Assembly (NCBI RefSeq): GCF_021390935.1
Contig: NZ_JAJPUI010000008.1
Location: 62,001 to 126,000 of the forward strand
Direction: 5' to 3'
Origin: Streptomyces sp. CC228A
Lineage (GTDB): Bacteria; Actinomycetota; Actinomycetes; Streptomycetales; Streptomycetaceae
Length of the DNA: 64,000 nt
A program made the position numbers and the translations under genes. How positions within the stretch are numbered: position 1 is the first letter of the stretch; every line of letters starts with the position of its first letter. Below, one piece after another: positions 24,211 to 34,905 of this stretch. The notes under the pieces are model-generated. The model did no database searches. It worked only from the letters and a program-made list of their open reading frames with translations, and was not told the DNA's origin.

Positions 24211-24837
24211 TCAGCGGGAACGGGGGCGGAGGATGGCGGCGGCGAAGATCGCCGGCGCGGCGACGAGCAGCACCACGGACACCAGCGAGGGCCCGCTCTC
24301 CGGCTTGGCCCGCCGCGCGCCCCGGTAGGAGGGGAGCGGCACGGACGCGCGCGCGGGCGTCGCCACGGCGGACGGGGAAGGCGTCGGGGGCGCCGGTGCC
24401 GGGCGCGGCGGCGGTGGCGGAGGCGGTGGGGGAGGGGCCGGCGCAGGCGGCGCCGGCCGGGGCGGGGGTGGCGGCGGGGGCGGTACGGGCGGCGGCGGAG
24501 CGGGCACCGCGCTCACGGGCGGCACGGACGGCGCCGGAGGTTCCGGCGGCGGCGGCGGCGGGGGCGGTGGCGGGGGCGGCGGTGGCGGCGGTGGGGTCAG
24601 GGTCGGCGTCGGCACCGGAGAAGGCGGCGGCGGTACGGGCACGGGAGCCGGCGTGCAGGTGACGCCGCTGCCGGCCGCGGAGGTGGCGGTGGCCCCGCCC
24701 GGCCCGACGGAGGCGTGGGCGCAGGCGTCCGCCGCGGCAGGCGGGAGGAGGGCGGGGGTGAGGAGGAGGAGCGGCCAGGCGAGCGCCGCTCCTGCGAGCA
24801 CCCGCGCTACGTGGGATCCGTTCACGCCGAAGAGCAT
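24211..24837 (-). CDS. Polyproline-rich exported membrane protein
   Basis: Protein of about 208 aa. An N-terminal signal sequence (RVLAGAALAWPLLLLTPALL) is followed by a short region with two cysteines (ADACAHASV and GVTCTPAP). Then come some 120 residues dominated by uninterrupted proline runs with Ala, Val and Thr, and a C-terminal helix (LVSVVLLVAAPAIFAAAILR) with an Arg stop. The proline block would form a stiff rod across the cell wall. The start is uncertain: ATG 24837, GTG 24825 and GTG 24855 are all in frame. It sits 21 bases ahead of the DUF4239 gene on the same strand. No family recognised. Confidence 0.65.
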   Translation of the reverse strand: MLFGVNGSHVARVLAGAALAWPLLLLTPALLPPAAADACAHASVGPGGATATSAAGSGVTCTPAPVPVPPPPSPVPTPTLTPPPPPPPPPPPPPPPPPEPPAPSVPPVSAVPAPPPPVPPPPPPPPRPAPPAPAPPPPPPPPPPRPAPAPPTPSPSAVATPARASVPLPSYRGARRAKPESGPSLVSVVLLVAAPAIFAAAILRPRSR

Positions 24838-24879
24838 GATCGGCTCAACGAGCACGCACGCCCGGAAGAGCGGTCATTC

Positions 24880-25766
24880 GCCTGATGGTGCGGCACGCTC
24901 GAACGCCCGTCTCCGTCCGGCCGCGCCGGGAGCCCTCCCGCCGCCGGTCGACCCCGCGCGCCCGCAGGCGGTTTGCGGTGGAGGACGGCCGGATTCGCCG
25001 CGGGGGCGGGCGGCCTCGTACGGCCGCCGCCCGCGCCCGCCGCCCGCCGCCCGCGCCCGCCGCCCGCCGCCCGCCGTCCGCCGTCCGGGCCCACGCCGGC
25101 CCCCGCCGTCCGTGCCCGCGCTTGCCGTCCGGGCCTGCGCCCCCGCCGTCCGGGGCGTCGCCATTCGCTGTCCGTGCCGCCGCCATTCGCTGTCGGTGCC
25201 GTCCGCTGTCGGTGCCGCCCTGCCGCCCGTACCGCCCGCCTTCCGTTGTCGGTGCCGCCTGCCGCCTGCCGCCTGCCGCCTGCCGCCCGCCGCCCGCCGT
25301 CCGGGCCCGCGCCCCCGCCGTCCGGGGCGTCGCCCGGGAGGGTGAGGCGCCAGGTGCCCGCTCGGGTGCCGTGCGACCTGCCGCGGCCCGACCGTGCCGC
25401 GCGGTGCCGGGCGGTGGCGCGCCCTGCGGACAGCACCGGCGGCGCCCAGGATCGACGGCGCGGCGCGGGAGCCCGCGCCTTGATGGTGAGGGAACAGGGA
25501 CGGGGCGGCCGCCCTGCCGGGGCTGCCTGCGGCAGGGTCGGCCGCGGGGCGCCGGCAGAGGGCCGCGGCCCGCGGGCCGCGGGGCGGAGGCGGCCGTCCT
25601 CGGGCTGCGGGTCCCGTGTGCCGACGGGGGCCGCCGTTCGCGGGGCCGTCCGCGGAGTTTCGCGGAATCTCCGGCCCCGTTGAACGCACCCCGGCCCGCC
25701 CCCCGTACATAGGGCCATGGAACGGCGCACCGCGGACGCCGCTGAAGAGCTTGACAGCGACGGGAG
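24880..25766. repeat. Low-complexity GC repeat tract with 39-bp direct repeat
   Basis: A gene-free region of about 930 bp. Positions 25019-25340 consist of GCCGCCCGC, GCCGTCCG, GTCGGTGCC and GCCTGCC units. A 39-bp block at 25124-25162 recurs at 25296-25334 with one mismatch. The part after 25340 is less repetitive and shows no clear frame. The region separates the polyproline gene from the repeat lipoprotein, both transcribed outward, so promoters for both must lie inside. Confidence 0.65.
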
Positions 25767-25772
25767 TTGAGG

Positions 25773-26867
25773 ATGAGGACCTGGCGTAACGCCGCACTCG
25801 TGGCGGCTGCGGCGGCGATGATGACGCTGACGGCCTGCGGGCAGGAGAAGGGCCTGGAGGGCCAGTCGGTGGGCGCTGCCGCCCCCGCCGGCAGCGGCGC
25901 CGGCTACGGCGAGGGGTACGGCGCCGGATACGGGAAGGGCGGGGCCGCCGAGGCCGCGGCGACCTCCGAGGCCGGGCAGCTCGGGCTGCAGGAGACCGCG
26001 AAGGCGGGCACGGTCCTCACCGACAGCGAGGGCCGGACCCTCTACCGCTTCGACAAGGACTCGGCCAACCCGCCGAAGTCCGCCTGCGAGGGCGACTGCG
26101 CCAAGGCGTGGCCCGTGGTGACGGCGGAGGGCGCCAAGCCGCCGACCGGCGTCGACCCCGCGCTGCTCGGCGTGCTCACCCGACCCGACGGCACCAAGCA
26201 GCTCACCGTGGACGGCTGGCCCATGTACCGGTACGCCAAGGACGCCGAGCCCGGCGATGTGGAGGGCCAGGGCGTGGGCGGCACCTGGTACGCGGCGGCA
26301 CCCGACGGCGGCAAGGCCGAGCCCGGCAAGAAGGCCGGCGGCAAGGAAGCCGGCGGCACGGAGGAGGACGCCGGCGGCGAGGGCGGGGAAGCCGCCGGGG
26401 AGGAGGCCGGCGGCGGCTACGGGGGCGGCGCTGCGGAGGGCGAAGGCCAGGGCAAGGGGGAAGGCGAGCAGGCGGAGCAGGCGGACCGCCCCGGGCTGTC
26501 CGTACGGAAGGACCCCAAGCTGGGCGAGATCATCGTCGACCGCAACGGCATGACGGTGTACCGGTTCACGAAGGACTCCGCCTGGCCGATGAAGACGGCC
26601 TGCACCGGCGCGTGCCTGGAGAAGTGGCCCGCGGTCGCACCCGTCGACAAGAACGACACCGAGGGCGTCGAGTTGAAGGGGTCCGGTCCGAACCGGGGCT
26701 TCGTCACCTTCGACCGTCCCGACGGGATCAAGCAGCAGACCATCGACTGCTGGCCGCTGTACACCTTCGCCGGCGACAAGAAGCCCGGCGACACCAACGG
26801 GCAGGGCGTGGGCGGCAGCTGGTACGCCGTCTCGCCCGACGGAAAGCTGGTCGGAGCGCCCGAGTAG
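25773..26867 (+). CDS. Lipoprotein with two PF03640-type secreted repeats
   Basis: Exported lipoprotein of 364 aa. ATG 25773 has GGGAG upstream, and the signal peptide ends at lipobox LTAC. Two copies of the 'secreted repeat of unknown function' follow, about residues 78-180 and 240-360. Each has a YRF strand (TLYRFDKDSA and TVYRFTKDSA), a C-x3-C pair (ACEGDC and ACTGAC) followed by W-P, an aromatic hairpin (DGWPMYRYAKD and DCWPLYTFAGD) and GQGVGG-WYAV/A. They are joined by a long Gly/Glu/Lys linker (about 180-240), and a Gly/Tyr-rich stretch precedes the first. Relatives in other actinomycetes are found near cytochromes, so an extracytoplasmic redox or metal role is possible. Confidence 0.85.
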   Translation: MRTWRNAALVAAAAAMMTLTACGQEKGLEGQSVGAAAPAGSGAGYGEGYGAGYGKGGAAEAAATSEAGQLGLQETAKAGTVLTDSEGRTLYRFDKDSANPPKSACEGDCAKAWPVVTAEGAKPPTGVDPALLGVLTRPDGTKQLTVDGWPMYRYAKDAEPGDVEGQGVGGTWYAAAPDGGKAEPGKKAGGKEAGGTEEDAGGEGGEAAGEEAGGGYGGGAAEGEGQGKGEGEQAEQADRPGLSVRKDPKLGEIIVDRNGMTVYRFTKDSAWPMKTACTGACLEKWPAVAPVDKNDTEGVELKGSGPNRGFVTFDRPDGIKQQTIDCWPLYTFAGDKKPGDTNGQGVGGSWYAVSPDGKLVGAPE

Positions 26868-26892
26868 AGTCCCCCACACGCGACTCCGGCCT

Positions 26893-26938
26893 GGCCGGCC
26901 CGCCGCCTCCCACCCCTCGCGGGAGCGGCGGGCCGGCC
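26893..26938. terminator. Hairpin after the repeat lipoprotein
   Basis: GGCCGGCCCGCCGC (26893-26906) pairs exactly with 26925-26938, with a short inner extension CTCCC/GGGAG. It lies 25 bases after the lipoprotein stop. Confidence 0.7.
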
Positions 26939-27120
26939 GCCTGCGTGCCCGCGCGGCGCCCGCCCGGACACGTGCACGTGCCACCGGTCTGTGACCAAGA
27001 ACGGATCGCTTTTTTCCGTTTCCCCTCGCCCTCCCGCCGGGCGATCAGTAGCCTCGGCTCGAACACCGGCCATGAACATGGCCAGGGCCGAACAACCGTG
27101 GCGACAGTGGGAGTCAAACG

Positions 27121-27933
27121 ATGGAGCGTCCCGCCTGGGCTCCGCCCGGCATCGACATCTCGGTGCCGAGCGTGTCCCGAATCTACGACTACTACCTGGG
27201 CGGGTCCCACAACTTCGAGGTCGACCGGGAAGCCGCCCGCAAGGCCATGGAGTTCATTCCGGGCCTGCCCAAGATCATGCAGGCGAACCGCGCCGTGATG
27301 CGCCGCGCCGTGCGGTACGCGCTCGCCGAGGGCGTGACCCAGTTCCTGGACATAGGCTCCGGCATACCGACGTTCGGCAACGTCCACGAGGTCGCCCAGC
27401 AGACCGACCCCGAGGCCCGCGTCGTGTACGTCGACCACGACCCGGTCGCCGTCGCCCACAGCCGCGCCGTGCTGCAGGGCAACGACCGCACCCGGATCGT
27501 CGCCGCGGACCTGCGCAAGCCGCAGGAGATCCTCGACAGCCCCGAGGTCGCCGAACTCCTCGACATGGACCGGCCCGTGGCCCTCCTCCTGGTCGCCGTG
27601 CTGCACTTCCTGGAGGACGCCGACGAGCCGTACGAGGCCGTGGCCCGGCTCCGGGACGCCCTGGCGCCCGGAAGCCTGCTGGTCCTCACCCACGCCTCGT
27701 ACGAGGGCGTCCCCGTCCCGCAGGAGCAGGCGGGCGGCACGGTCGGCGTGTACCGGGAGATCCGCAACCCGCTCGTGATGCGCTCCCGCGAGGAGATCGC
27801 CCGGTTCTTCGACGGCTTCGAGATGGTGGAGCCGGGCCTGGTGGCGCCGCCGCGGTGGCGCCCGGAGAACTCCCCCGAGCAGGAGGATCCTTACGCCTTC
27901 TCGGGCTTCGCCGGGGTGGGGCGCAAGGGGTGA
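27121..27933 (+). CDS. DUF574 SAM-dependent methyltransferase (Methyltransf_19)
   Basis: Protein of 270 aa typical of the actinomycete-specific Methyltransf_19 family: a leading P-SVSRIYDYYLGGSHNFEVDR block, the SAM loop FLDIGSGIPTFGNVHEVA, VVYVDHDPVAVAHS, and VALLLVAVLHFLED. The substrate is unknown for this large family, which is usually linked to regulators. Its stop overlaps the start of the RmdA-like gene by four bases (GTGA), so the methyltransferase and the cyclic-di-GMP enzyme are made together. The start ATG 27121 fits the family N-terminus. Confidence 0.85.
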   Translation: MERPAWAPPGIDISVPSVSRIYDYYLGGSHNFEVDREAARKAMEFIPGLPKIMQANRAVMRRAVRYALAEGVTQFLDIGSGIPTFGNVHEVAQQTDPEARVVYVDHDPVAVAHSRAVLQGNDRTRIVAADLRKPQEILDSPEVAELLDMDRPVALLLVAVLHFLEDADEPYEAVARLRDALAPGSLLVLTHASYEGVPVPQEQAGGTVGVYREIRNPLVMRSREEIARFFDGFEMVEPGLVAPPRWRPENSPEQEDPYAFSGFAGVGRKG

Positions 27934-30098
27934 GCACAGGCGCGCAGGCAGCCGGGTCCGACGCGGACCCGGACGGCCTGGAGGACAGACTGCGGCGGTT
28001 CGCGACGATCTGGAGCCGGGCCATCTTCCCGGTGACGGCCACCTCGATGACGCGCACCGAGTTCGAACAGCACCTGCTGCCGCTCGCCCGGCAGCTCGGC
28101 ACCGCCCTGCACGCCGTGCCCTTCGACCCCGCGCTCGCCCAGGGCGTGGGGGCCGCCCTCGTGGCCGCCCACTGCACCGAGCCCGACGCGCTCAGCCGCA
28201 GCCTCGGCGTCGTCGACTCGTACCTGGTGCTGTACTGCGGCGGCGGACCCAGCGGGGTGCGCCCCGACGACCTGCGGGCCCGCTGCGCCCGGCTCCAGCA
28301 CGCGCTGGCCGCCGGGTTCGCCCGGGCGCTGCGCGAGCGCACCCTCAGCGAGCAGGAGGCCATCGCCCGCTCGGCGCTCACCGCGCGCACCTTCGCGGAG
28401 CAGGCGCTGCACGCCAGCCAGGCGCGGTTCCGCGCGGTGTTCGAGGACGCGGCGATCGGCATCGGCATCGCCGACCTCGAAGGCAACGTCATCGACGTCA
28501 ACGAGGCCCTCACCCGGATGTTCGGCGGGCTGGACTCCGTCGTGCGGGCCCGCAACGTCACCGAGTGGGTGCACCCCGAGGACGCCCCGCACGTGTGGCA
28601 GCTCTACGGCGAACTGGTCCGCGGCGAACGCGACCACTTCCAGGTGGAGAAGCCCTTCTACCGCTCCGACGGCACCGTCCTGTGGACGAACCTGACGGTG
28701 TCGCTGCTCCGCGACCCGGAGGGCCGCCCCCAGTACCAGCTGGCGCTCATGGAGGACACCACGGAGCGCCGGCTGCTCAACCTCCGCCTCCGGTACGAGG
28801 CCACGCACGACGCCCTGACCGGCCTGCCCAACCGCACCCTGTTCTTCGAGCGGCTGGAGAAGGCCCTGACCGGCGACAGCACCCGCTTCGGGCTGTGCTA
28901 CCTAGACCTGGACGGTTTCAAGGCGATCAACGACAGCCTCGGCCACGCCGCCGGCGACCGGCTCCTCGTGGAGGTCGCCGACCGGCTGGAGCGGTGCGCG
29001 ACCGCGCCCGGCGAGATGGTCGCCCGCCTCGGCGGCGACGAGTTCGTGGCCCTCACCACCGGGCCGTCCGTCACCGCCCGGGACGCCGAGGAGCTCGCGG
29101 TGCGGATCCTCACCGCCCTGGCCGCGCCCATCAGCCTGGACGGGCGGGACATCACCGTACGGGGCAGCATCGGCATCGTGGAGGGCAGCGCGGGGGAGCG
29201 GGGCCCCGCCGAGGTGCTGCGCAGCGCCGACATCACCATGTACCGCGCCAAGTCGGCGGGCGGCAACCGCTTCGAGTGCGCCGACCCCGAGGCCGACGCC
29301 CGCGCCATCACCCGGCACGGCCTCACCACGGCGCTGCCCGCTGCGCTGGACCGCGGCGAGTTCTTCATCGAGTACCAGCCGCTCGTCCACCTCGGCGACG
29401 GCAGCGTGCACGGCGCCGAGGCCCTGGTCCGCTGGTGCCACCCCCAGCACGGCACGCTGGGCCCCGACCGGTTCATCCCGCTCGCCGAGCACACCGGCCT
29501 CATCGTGCCGCTCGGCCGCTGGGTCCTGGAGGAAGCCGTACGGCAGGCCCGGTTCTGGAAGCGCCGCCACACCGACGGCGGGCCGCTGCGCATCAACGTC
29601 AACCTGTCGCCCACCCAGCTCCACCACCCCGGACTCGTCCAGGACATCACCGACATCCTGGACCGCTCCGGCCTGGCCCCCGGCGCGCTGTGCCTGGAGG
29701 TCACCGAGTCGGCCCTGATCGGCGCCGACGAGGACCTCCTCAAGCCGCTGCGGCACCTCGCCGACATGGGCGTCGACATCGCCCTGGACGACTTCGGCAC
29801 CGGCTACTCGAACCTCGCCAACCTGCGCCGCCTGCCGGTGAGCGTCCTCAAGCTGGACCGCTCCTTCACCCGCGGCATGCAGCAGCACCCGGCCGACCCC
29901 GTCGACCTGAAGATCGTCGAGGGGATCGTCTCGCTGGCGCACAGCCTCGACCTGGCCGTCACCGTGGAGGGCGTCGAGACCGCCGCCCAGGCGGAGCAGC
30001 TGCGCGCCCTGGGCTGCGACACCGCCCAGGGCTGGTACTACGCCCGCCCCGGCACCCCGGACCGCATCCACACGCTGGCCCTGGCGGACGCCGTGTAG
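27930..30098 (+). CDS. rmdA: PAS-GGDEF-EAL cyclic-di-GMP enzyme, RmdA-like
   Basis: Protein of 722 aa. The N-terminal about 150 residues are helical and unassigned. A PAS domain follows (about 165-290, FRAVFEDAAIGIGIADLEGN), then GGDEF (about 292-450, intact motif at 368-372) and EAL (about 460-715, EAL at 497-499, DDFGTGYSNL). Both active sites are complete, so it can in principle make and degrade c-di-GMP, the messenger that controls BldD and the timing of development. The domain order PAS-GGDEF-EAL with no membrane helix, and the neighbouring sdh genes, match S. coelicolor RmdA (recalled, not aligned). GTG 27930 follows AAGGGG and overlaps the methyltransferase stop. Confidence 0.85.
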   Translation: MSTGAQAAGSDADPDGLEDRLRRFATIWSRAIFPVTATSMTRTEFEQHLLPLARQLGTALHAVPFDPALAQGVGAALVAAHCTEPDALSRSLGVVDSYLVLYCGGGPSGVRPDDLRARCARLQHALAAGFARALRERTLSEQEAIARSALTARTFAEQALHASQARFRAVFEDAAIGIGIADLEGNVIDVNEALTRMFGGLDSVVRARNVTEWVHPEDAPHVWQLYGELVRGERDHFQVEKPFYRSDGTVLWTNLTVSLLRDPEGRPQYQLALMEDTTERRLLNLRLRYEATHDALTGLPNRTLFFERLEKALTGDSTRFGLCYLDLDGFKAINDSLGHAAGDRLLVEVADRLERCATAPGEMVARLGGDEFVALTTGPSVTARDAEELAVRILTALAAPISLDGRDITVRGSIGIVEGSAGERGPAEVLRSADITMYRAKSAGGNRFECADPEADARAITRHGLTTALPAALDRGEFFIEYQPLVHLGDGSVHGAEALVRWCHPQHGTLGPDRFIPLAEHTGLIVPLGRWVLEEAVRQARFWKRRHTDGGPLRINVNLSPTQLHHPGLVQDITDILDRSGLAPGALCLEVTESALIGADEDLLKPLRHLADMGVDIALDDFGTGYSNLANLRRLPVSVLKLDRSFTRGMQQHPADPVDLKIVEGIVSLAHSLDLAVTVEGVETAAQAEQLRALGCDTAQGWYYARPGTPDRIHTLALADAV

Positions 30099-30194
30099 CG
30101 GCCCTCCGCCCCGTTCCGGCCCCCTCCGCGGACCCAGCGCCCGCGACGCGGGCCTCCGCGGGGTGCCCGTCCGCCGCGCCGGCCGCCCGCGGGC

Positions 30195-31085
30195 TCAGCC
30201 GCCGCCCACCGCGGACCGCAGCAGCACCCGCTGTAGCTCCCGCGCCGCGCGGGGCGGCGCCACGTCGCTGCGGTGCGCCAGCGCGATGGTCCGCCGCAGG
30301 CCCGGCGGGGCCAGCGCCGTCACCCGTACGTCCCGGCCGGCACGGGCCGCGACCATGCTCGGCACCACCGCCAGCCCCAGCCCGGCCCGCACGAAGCCGA
30401 GCACCGCGTCCATCTCGCCGCCCTCCACCGTGAAGGACGGCTCGAAGCCGGCCGCCCGGCACGCCGCGACGGTCAGCTCCCGCAGGTCGTAGCCGTGCCG
30501 GAACATCACCATCGGCCGCCCCTCCAGGTCCGCGATCCGCATCGGGCGCGGCGGCGCGGGGGCCGCGGCCGACGACACCACCACCAGGTCCTCCTGGAGC
30601 AGCTCCAGGGTCGTCAGCGCCGGCGCCGGGCTCGGCAGCGGCAGCACCACCAGGGCCAGGTCGAGCGCCCCGCGCGCCAGCTCCCGCACGAGGTCGCGGG
30701 AGCCGCCCTCCTCGACCAGCAGCCTGATCCCCGGGTACAGGTCGTGGAAGGCCCGCAGCACGTCGGGCAGCAGCCCCGTGCACAGGCTCGGGGTCGCCCC
30801 CAGCCGCACCCGCCCCCGCCGCAGCTGCGCCAGCTCCTGCACCTCGTGCCGGGCCGTGTCCGCGTCCGCCAGGATGCGCCGCGCCAGCGGCAGCAGCGCC
30901 TCACCCGCGTCCGTCAGCGCGATGTTGCCCCGGGCCCGGCTGAAAAGCTCCGCGCCCAGCTCCTTCTCCAGGGCCCGGATCTGCTGCGACAGCGACGGCT
31001 GCGACACATGGGTCCGCTCGGCGGCGCGGGTGAAGTGCCGGGTCTCGGCGACCGCCACGAAGTACACCAGCTGCTGGAACTGCAT
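30195..31085 (-). CDS. LysR-family transcriptional regulator
   Basis: LTTR of 296 aa. The N-terminal helix-turn-helix reads FVAVAETRHFTRAAERTHVS and QPSLSQQIRALEKELG. The effector-binding domain occupies about 90-290 (RLGATPSLCTGLLPDVLRAF, ALDLALVVLPL, GLGLAVVPSMV). It is divergent from sdhCAB, and a perfect GATAG-N7-CTATC box with the T-N11-A core lies between them, so it probably controls succinate dehydrogenase and itself. The effector is unknown; a TCA-cycle acid would be logical. Confidence 0.9.
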   Translation of the reverse strand: MQFQQLVYFVAVAETRHFTRAAERTHVSQPSLSQQIRALEKELGAELFSRARGNIALTDAGEALLPLARRILADADTARHEVQELAQLRRGRVRLGATPSLCTGLLPDVLRAFHDLYPGIRLLVEEGGSRDLVRELARGALDLALVVLPLPSPAPALTTLELLQEDLVVVSSAAAPAPPRPMRIADLEGRPMVMFRHGYDLRELTVAACRAAGFEPSFTVEGGEMDAVLGFVRAGLGLAVVPSMVAARAGRDVRVTALAPPGLRRTIALAHRSDVAPPRAARELQRVLLRSAVGGG

Positions 31086-31103
31086 ACCGCCACCCTAAGC
31101 CGT

Positions 31104-31120
31104 GATAGCCCGCACCTATC
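31104..31120. promoter_or_regulatory. LysR-type operator
   Basis: GATAG (31104-31108), seven bases, CTATC (31116-31120): a perfect interrupted palindrome that contains the LTTR consensus T-N11-A. It lies 18 bp from the LysR start and 59 bp from the sdhC start. Confidence 0.75.
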
Positions 31121-31140
31121 GAGATCAGCCGCACCATGAC

Positions 31141-31178
31141 TTGGACCTTTCGGGACGTGCGGCCCTAGCGTCGGCTGC
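31141..31178 (+). promoter_or_regulatory. sdhC promoter, leaderless layout
   Basis: TTGGAC (31141-31146), 19 bp, TAGCGT (31166-31171), seven bases, then ATG 31179. No ribosome site is present, so the sdhC mRNA probably begins at its start codon. The LysR box lies just upstream of the -35, a position suited to activation. Confidence 0.6.
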
Positions 31179-31910
31179 ATGGCTCTGGCATCGCGGACGC
31201 AACCTCCGGGGACGGGCCGGAAACCGTCCCCCGCGCGCCCTCCCCGGCGCACCTTCCTCGGCTCCACCCTCGGCAAGAAGACCGTCATGGCCGTCAGCGG
31301 CCTGCTCCTCCTCGCCTACCTCGTCGCGCACGTCATGGGCAATCTGAAGGTCTTCTTCGGCCCCGACGAGTTCAACGCGTACGGCCGCTGGCTGCGCACC
31401 ATGGGCGACCCGGTCCTCCACCACGAGTGGGGGCTGTGGATCGCCCGCGCCGTGCTGCTCGCCGCCGTCGTCGCCCACGGCGTGTCGGCGTACCAGCTGA
31501 GCCGGCTCGACCGGCGGGCCCGCCCGACCGCCTACGTCCACAAGCGGCGCCGCGCGAGCTACGCGACCCGCACGATGCGGTGGGGCGGCGTCATCATCGC
31601 GCTCTTCGTCGTCTGGCACGTGCTGGACCTGACGACCCTCACCGTCAACCCGAACGCCCAGCACGGCCACCCGTACGAGAACGTCGTGGCGACCTTCTCC
31701 ACCTGGTACGGCAACGTCATCTACCTCGTCGCGATGCTCGCCGTCGGCCTGCACATCCGGCACGGCTTCTGGGCCGCCGCCCAGACCCTCGGCGCCGGCG
31801 GCGTCCGCCGCGACCGCGCCCTCAAGGCCACCGCGAACGCCCTGGCCCTGCTGCTCACGGCGGGTTTCGTCGCCGTGCCCGTCGCCGTCATGACCGGAGT
31901 GGTGAGCTGA
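31179..31910 (+). CDS. sdhC: Succinate dehydrogenase cytochrome b subunit (b558 type)
   Basis: Membrane subunit of 243 aa with five helices: about 34-54, 82-104, 133-153, 172-190 and 211-235. Probable heme-ligand histidines lie in AHVMGN, AHGVSA, VWHVLD and GLHIRHGFW. This single-subunit, di-heme type (as in Bacillus and Wolinella) anchors SdhA and SdhB and passes electrons to menaquinone. It leads the sdhCAB operon. The N-terminal 30 residues are a basic, Pro-rich extension. Confidence 0.9.
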   Translation: MALASRTQPPGTGRKPSPARPPRRTFLGSTLGKKTVMAVSGLLLLAYLVAHVMGNLKVFFGPDEFNAYGRWLRTMGDPVLHHEWGLWIARAVLLAAVVAHGVSAYQLSRLDRRARPTAYVHKRRRASYATRTMRWGGVIIALFVVWHVLDLTTLTVNPNAQHGHPYENVVATFSTWYGNVIYLVAMLAVGLHIRHGFWAAAQTLGAGGVRRDRALKATANALALLLTAGFVAVPVAVMTGVVS

Positions 31911-31911
31911 C

Positions 31912-33860
<1,949 letters not shown>

Positions 33861-33864
<4 letters not shown>

Positions 33865-34607
33865 GGCTCACCCTGCGCGTCTGGCGCCAGAAGAACGGCG
33901 ACGCACCCGGCGCCATGGCCACGTACGAGGTCGACGGGATCTCGCCGGACATGTCCTTCCTGGAGATGCTCGACACGCTCAACGAGGAGCTGATCCTGCG
34001 CGGCGAGGACCCGGTGGCCTTCGACCACGACTGCCGCGAGGGCATCTGCGGGGCCTGCTCCCTCGTCATCAACGGCGACGCGCACGGCCCCGAGCGCACC
34101 ACCTCCTGCCAACTCCACATGCGCTCCTTCCGGGACGGCGACACCATCGACGTCGAACCGTGGCGGGCCGCCGCGTTCCCCGTGGTGAAGGACCTGGTCG
34201 TGGACCGGTCGGCGTTCGACCGGGTCATCCAGGCCGGCGGGTACATCACGGCGCCCACCGGCTCCGCGCCGGAGGCCCACGCCACCCCCGTGCCGAAGGC
34301 CGACGCGGACTCCGCCTTCGAGCACGCCGAGTGCATCGGCTGCGGCGCCTGCGTGGCGGCCTGCCCCAACGGCTCGGCGATGCTCTTCACCTCGGCGAAG
34401 GTCAACCACCTCAACGTGCTGCCGCAGGGCGCGCCGGAGCGCGAGAGCCGGGTGCTGGACATGGTGGCGCAGATGGACGCGGAGGGCTTCGGCGGGTGCA
34501 CCCTGACCGGGGAGTGCGCCCGCGTGTGCCCCAAGGGGATCCCGCTGCCGTCCATCACCGCCATGAACCGGGAGTGGCTCCGGGCGAACCGGCGGAGGGC
34601 GGTTTAA
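33861..34607 (+). CDS. sdhB: Succinate dehydrogenase/fumarate reductase iron-sulfur subunit
   Basis: Iron-sulfur protein of 248 aa. The [2Fe-2S] Cys set is in HDCREGICGACSLVI and TTSCQL. The second domain has CIGCGACVAACPN and CTLTGECARVCP for the 4Fe-4S and 3Fe-4S centres. It connects the flavoprotein with the cytochrome b subunit. ATG 33861 overlaps the sdhA stop (ATGA). Last gene of sdhCAB. Confidence 0.95.
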
Positions 34608-34733
34608 GGACAGCTTGCCGATGTGACCCGGGACACGTTCGCGGCCGCCGCGCGAAAGAATCTTCACGCGGCGGCCACACGGGCGCCTGGGGTGGCGTCG
34701 CGGGGGAGGGGTGGAGCGCTCTCCGCAGCAAGA

Positions 34734-34790
34734 TCAACTTCGTTGAACTCTGGATAGTTGAGGGGCAGTTGTCCGCATTCGGGTCAACTG
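34734..34790 (+). promoter_or_regulatory. Cluster of GTTGA/TCAAC elements upstream of melC
   Basis: TCAAC-N3-GTTGA (34734-34746), AGTTGAGG (34756-34763) and CAGTTG-N13-CAACTG (34766-34790) crowd an unusually AT-rich stretch 120-170 bp before melC1. They look like operator half-sites for melanin operon control. The remainder of the 298-bp spacer after sdhB shows no gene. Confidence 0.45.
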
Positions 34791-34905
34791 CATTCCGGAA
34801 ATTTCCCCCTGACGGGGTCGGTCGGTAGGCATATGCCCACCGCGGTCGCTGCATCCGGCCGCGGGTGCATCCGACCACTGCACTCGTCCCTGGGGGTCCC
34901 TCAGC

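Noticed and set aside
22693..24885. 730-residue plus-strand frame
   Set aside because: Antisense to the GGLGGSV, DUF4239 and polyproline genes; composition is Gly/Arg-rich shadow.
25751..25756. TTGACA as a -35 for the repeat lipoprotein
   Set aside because: Correct spacing would put the -10 inside the start codon, and no -10 is seen.
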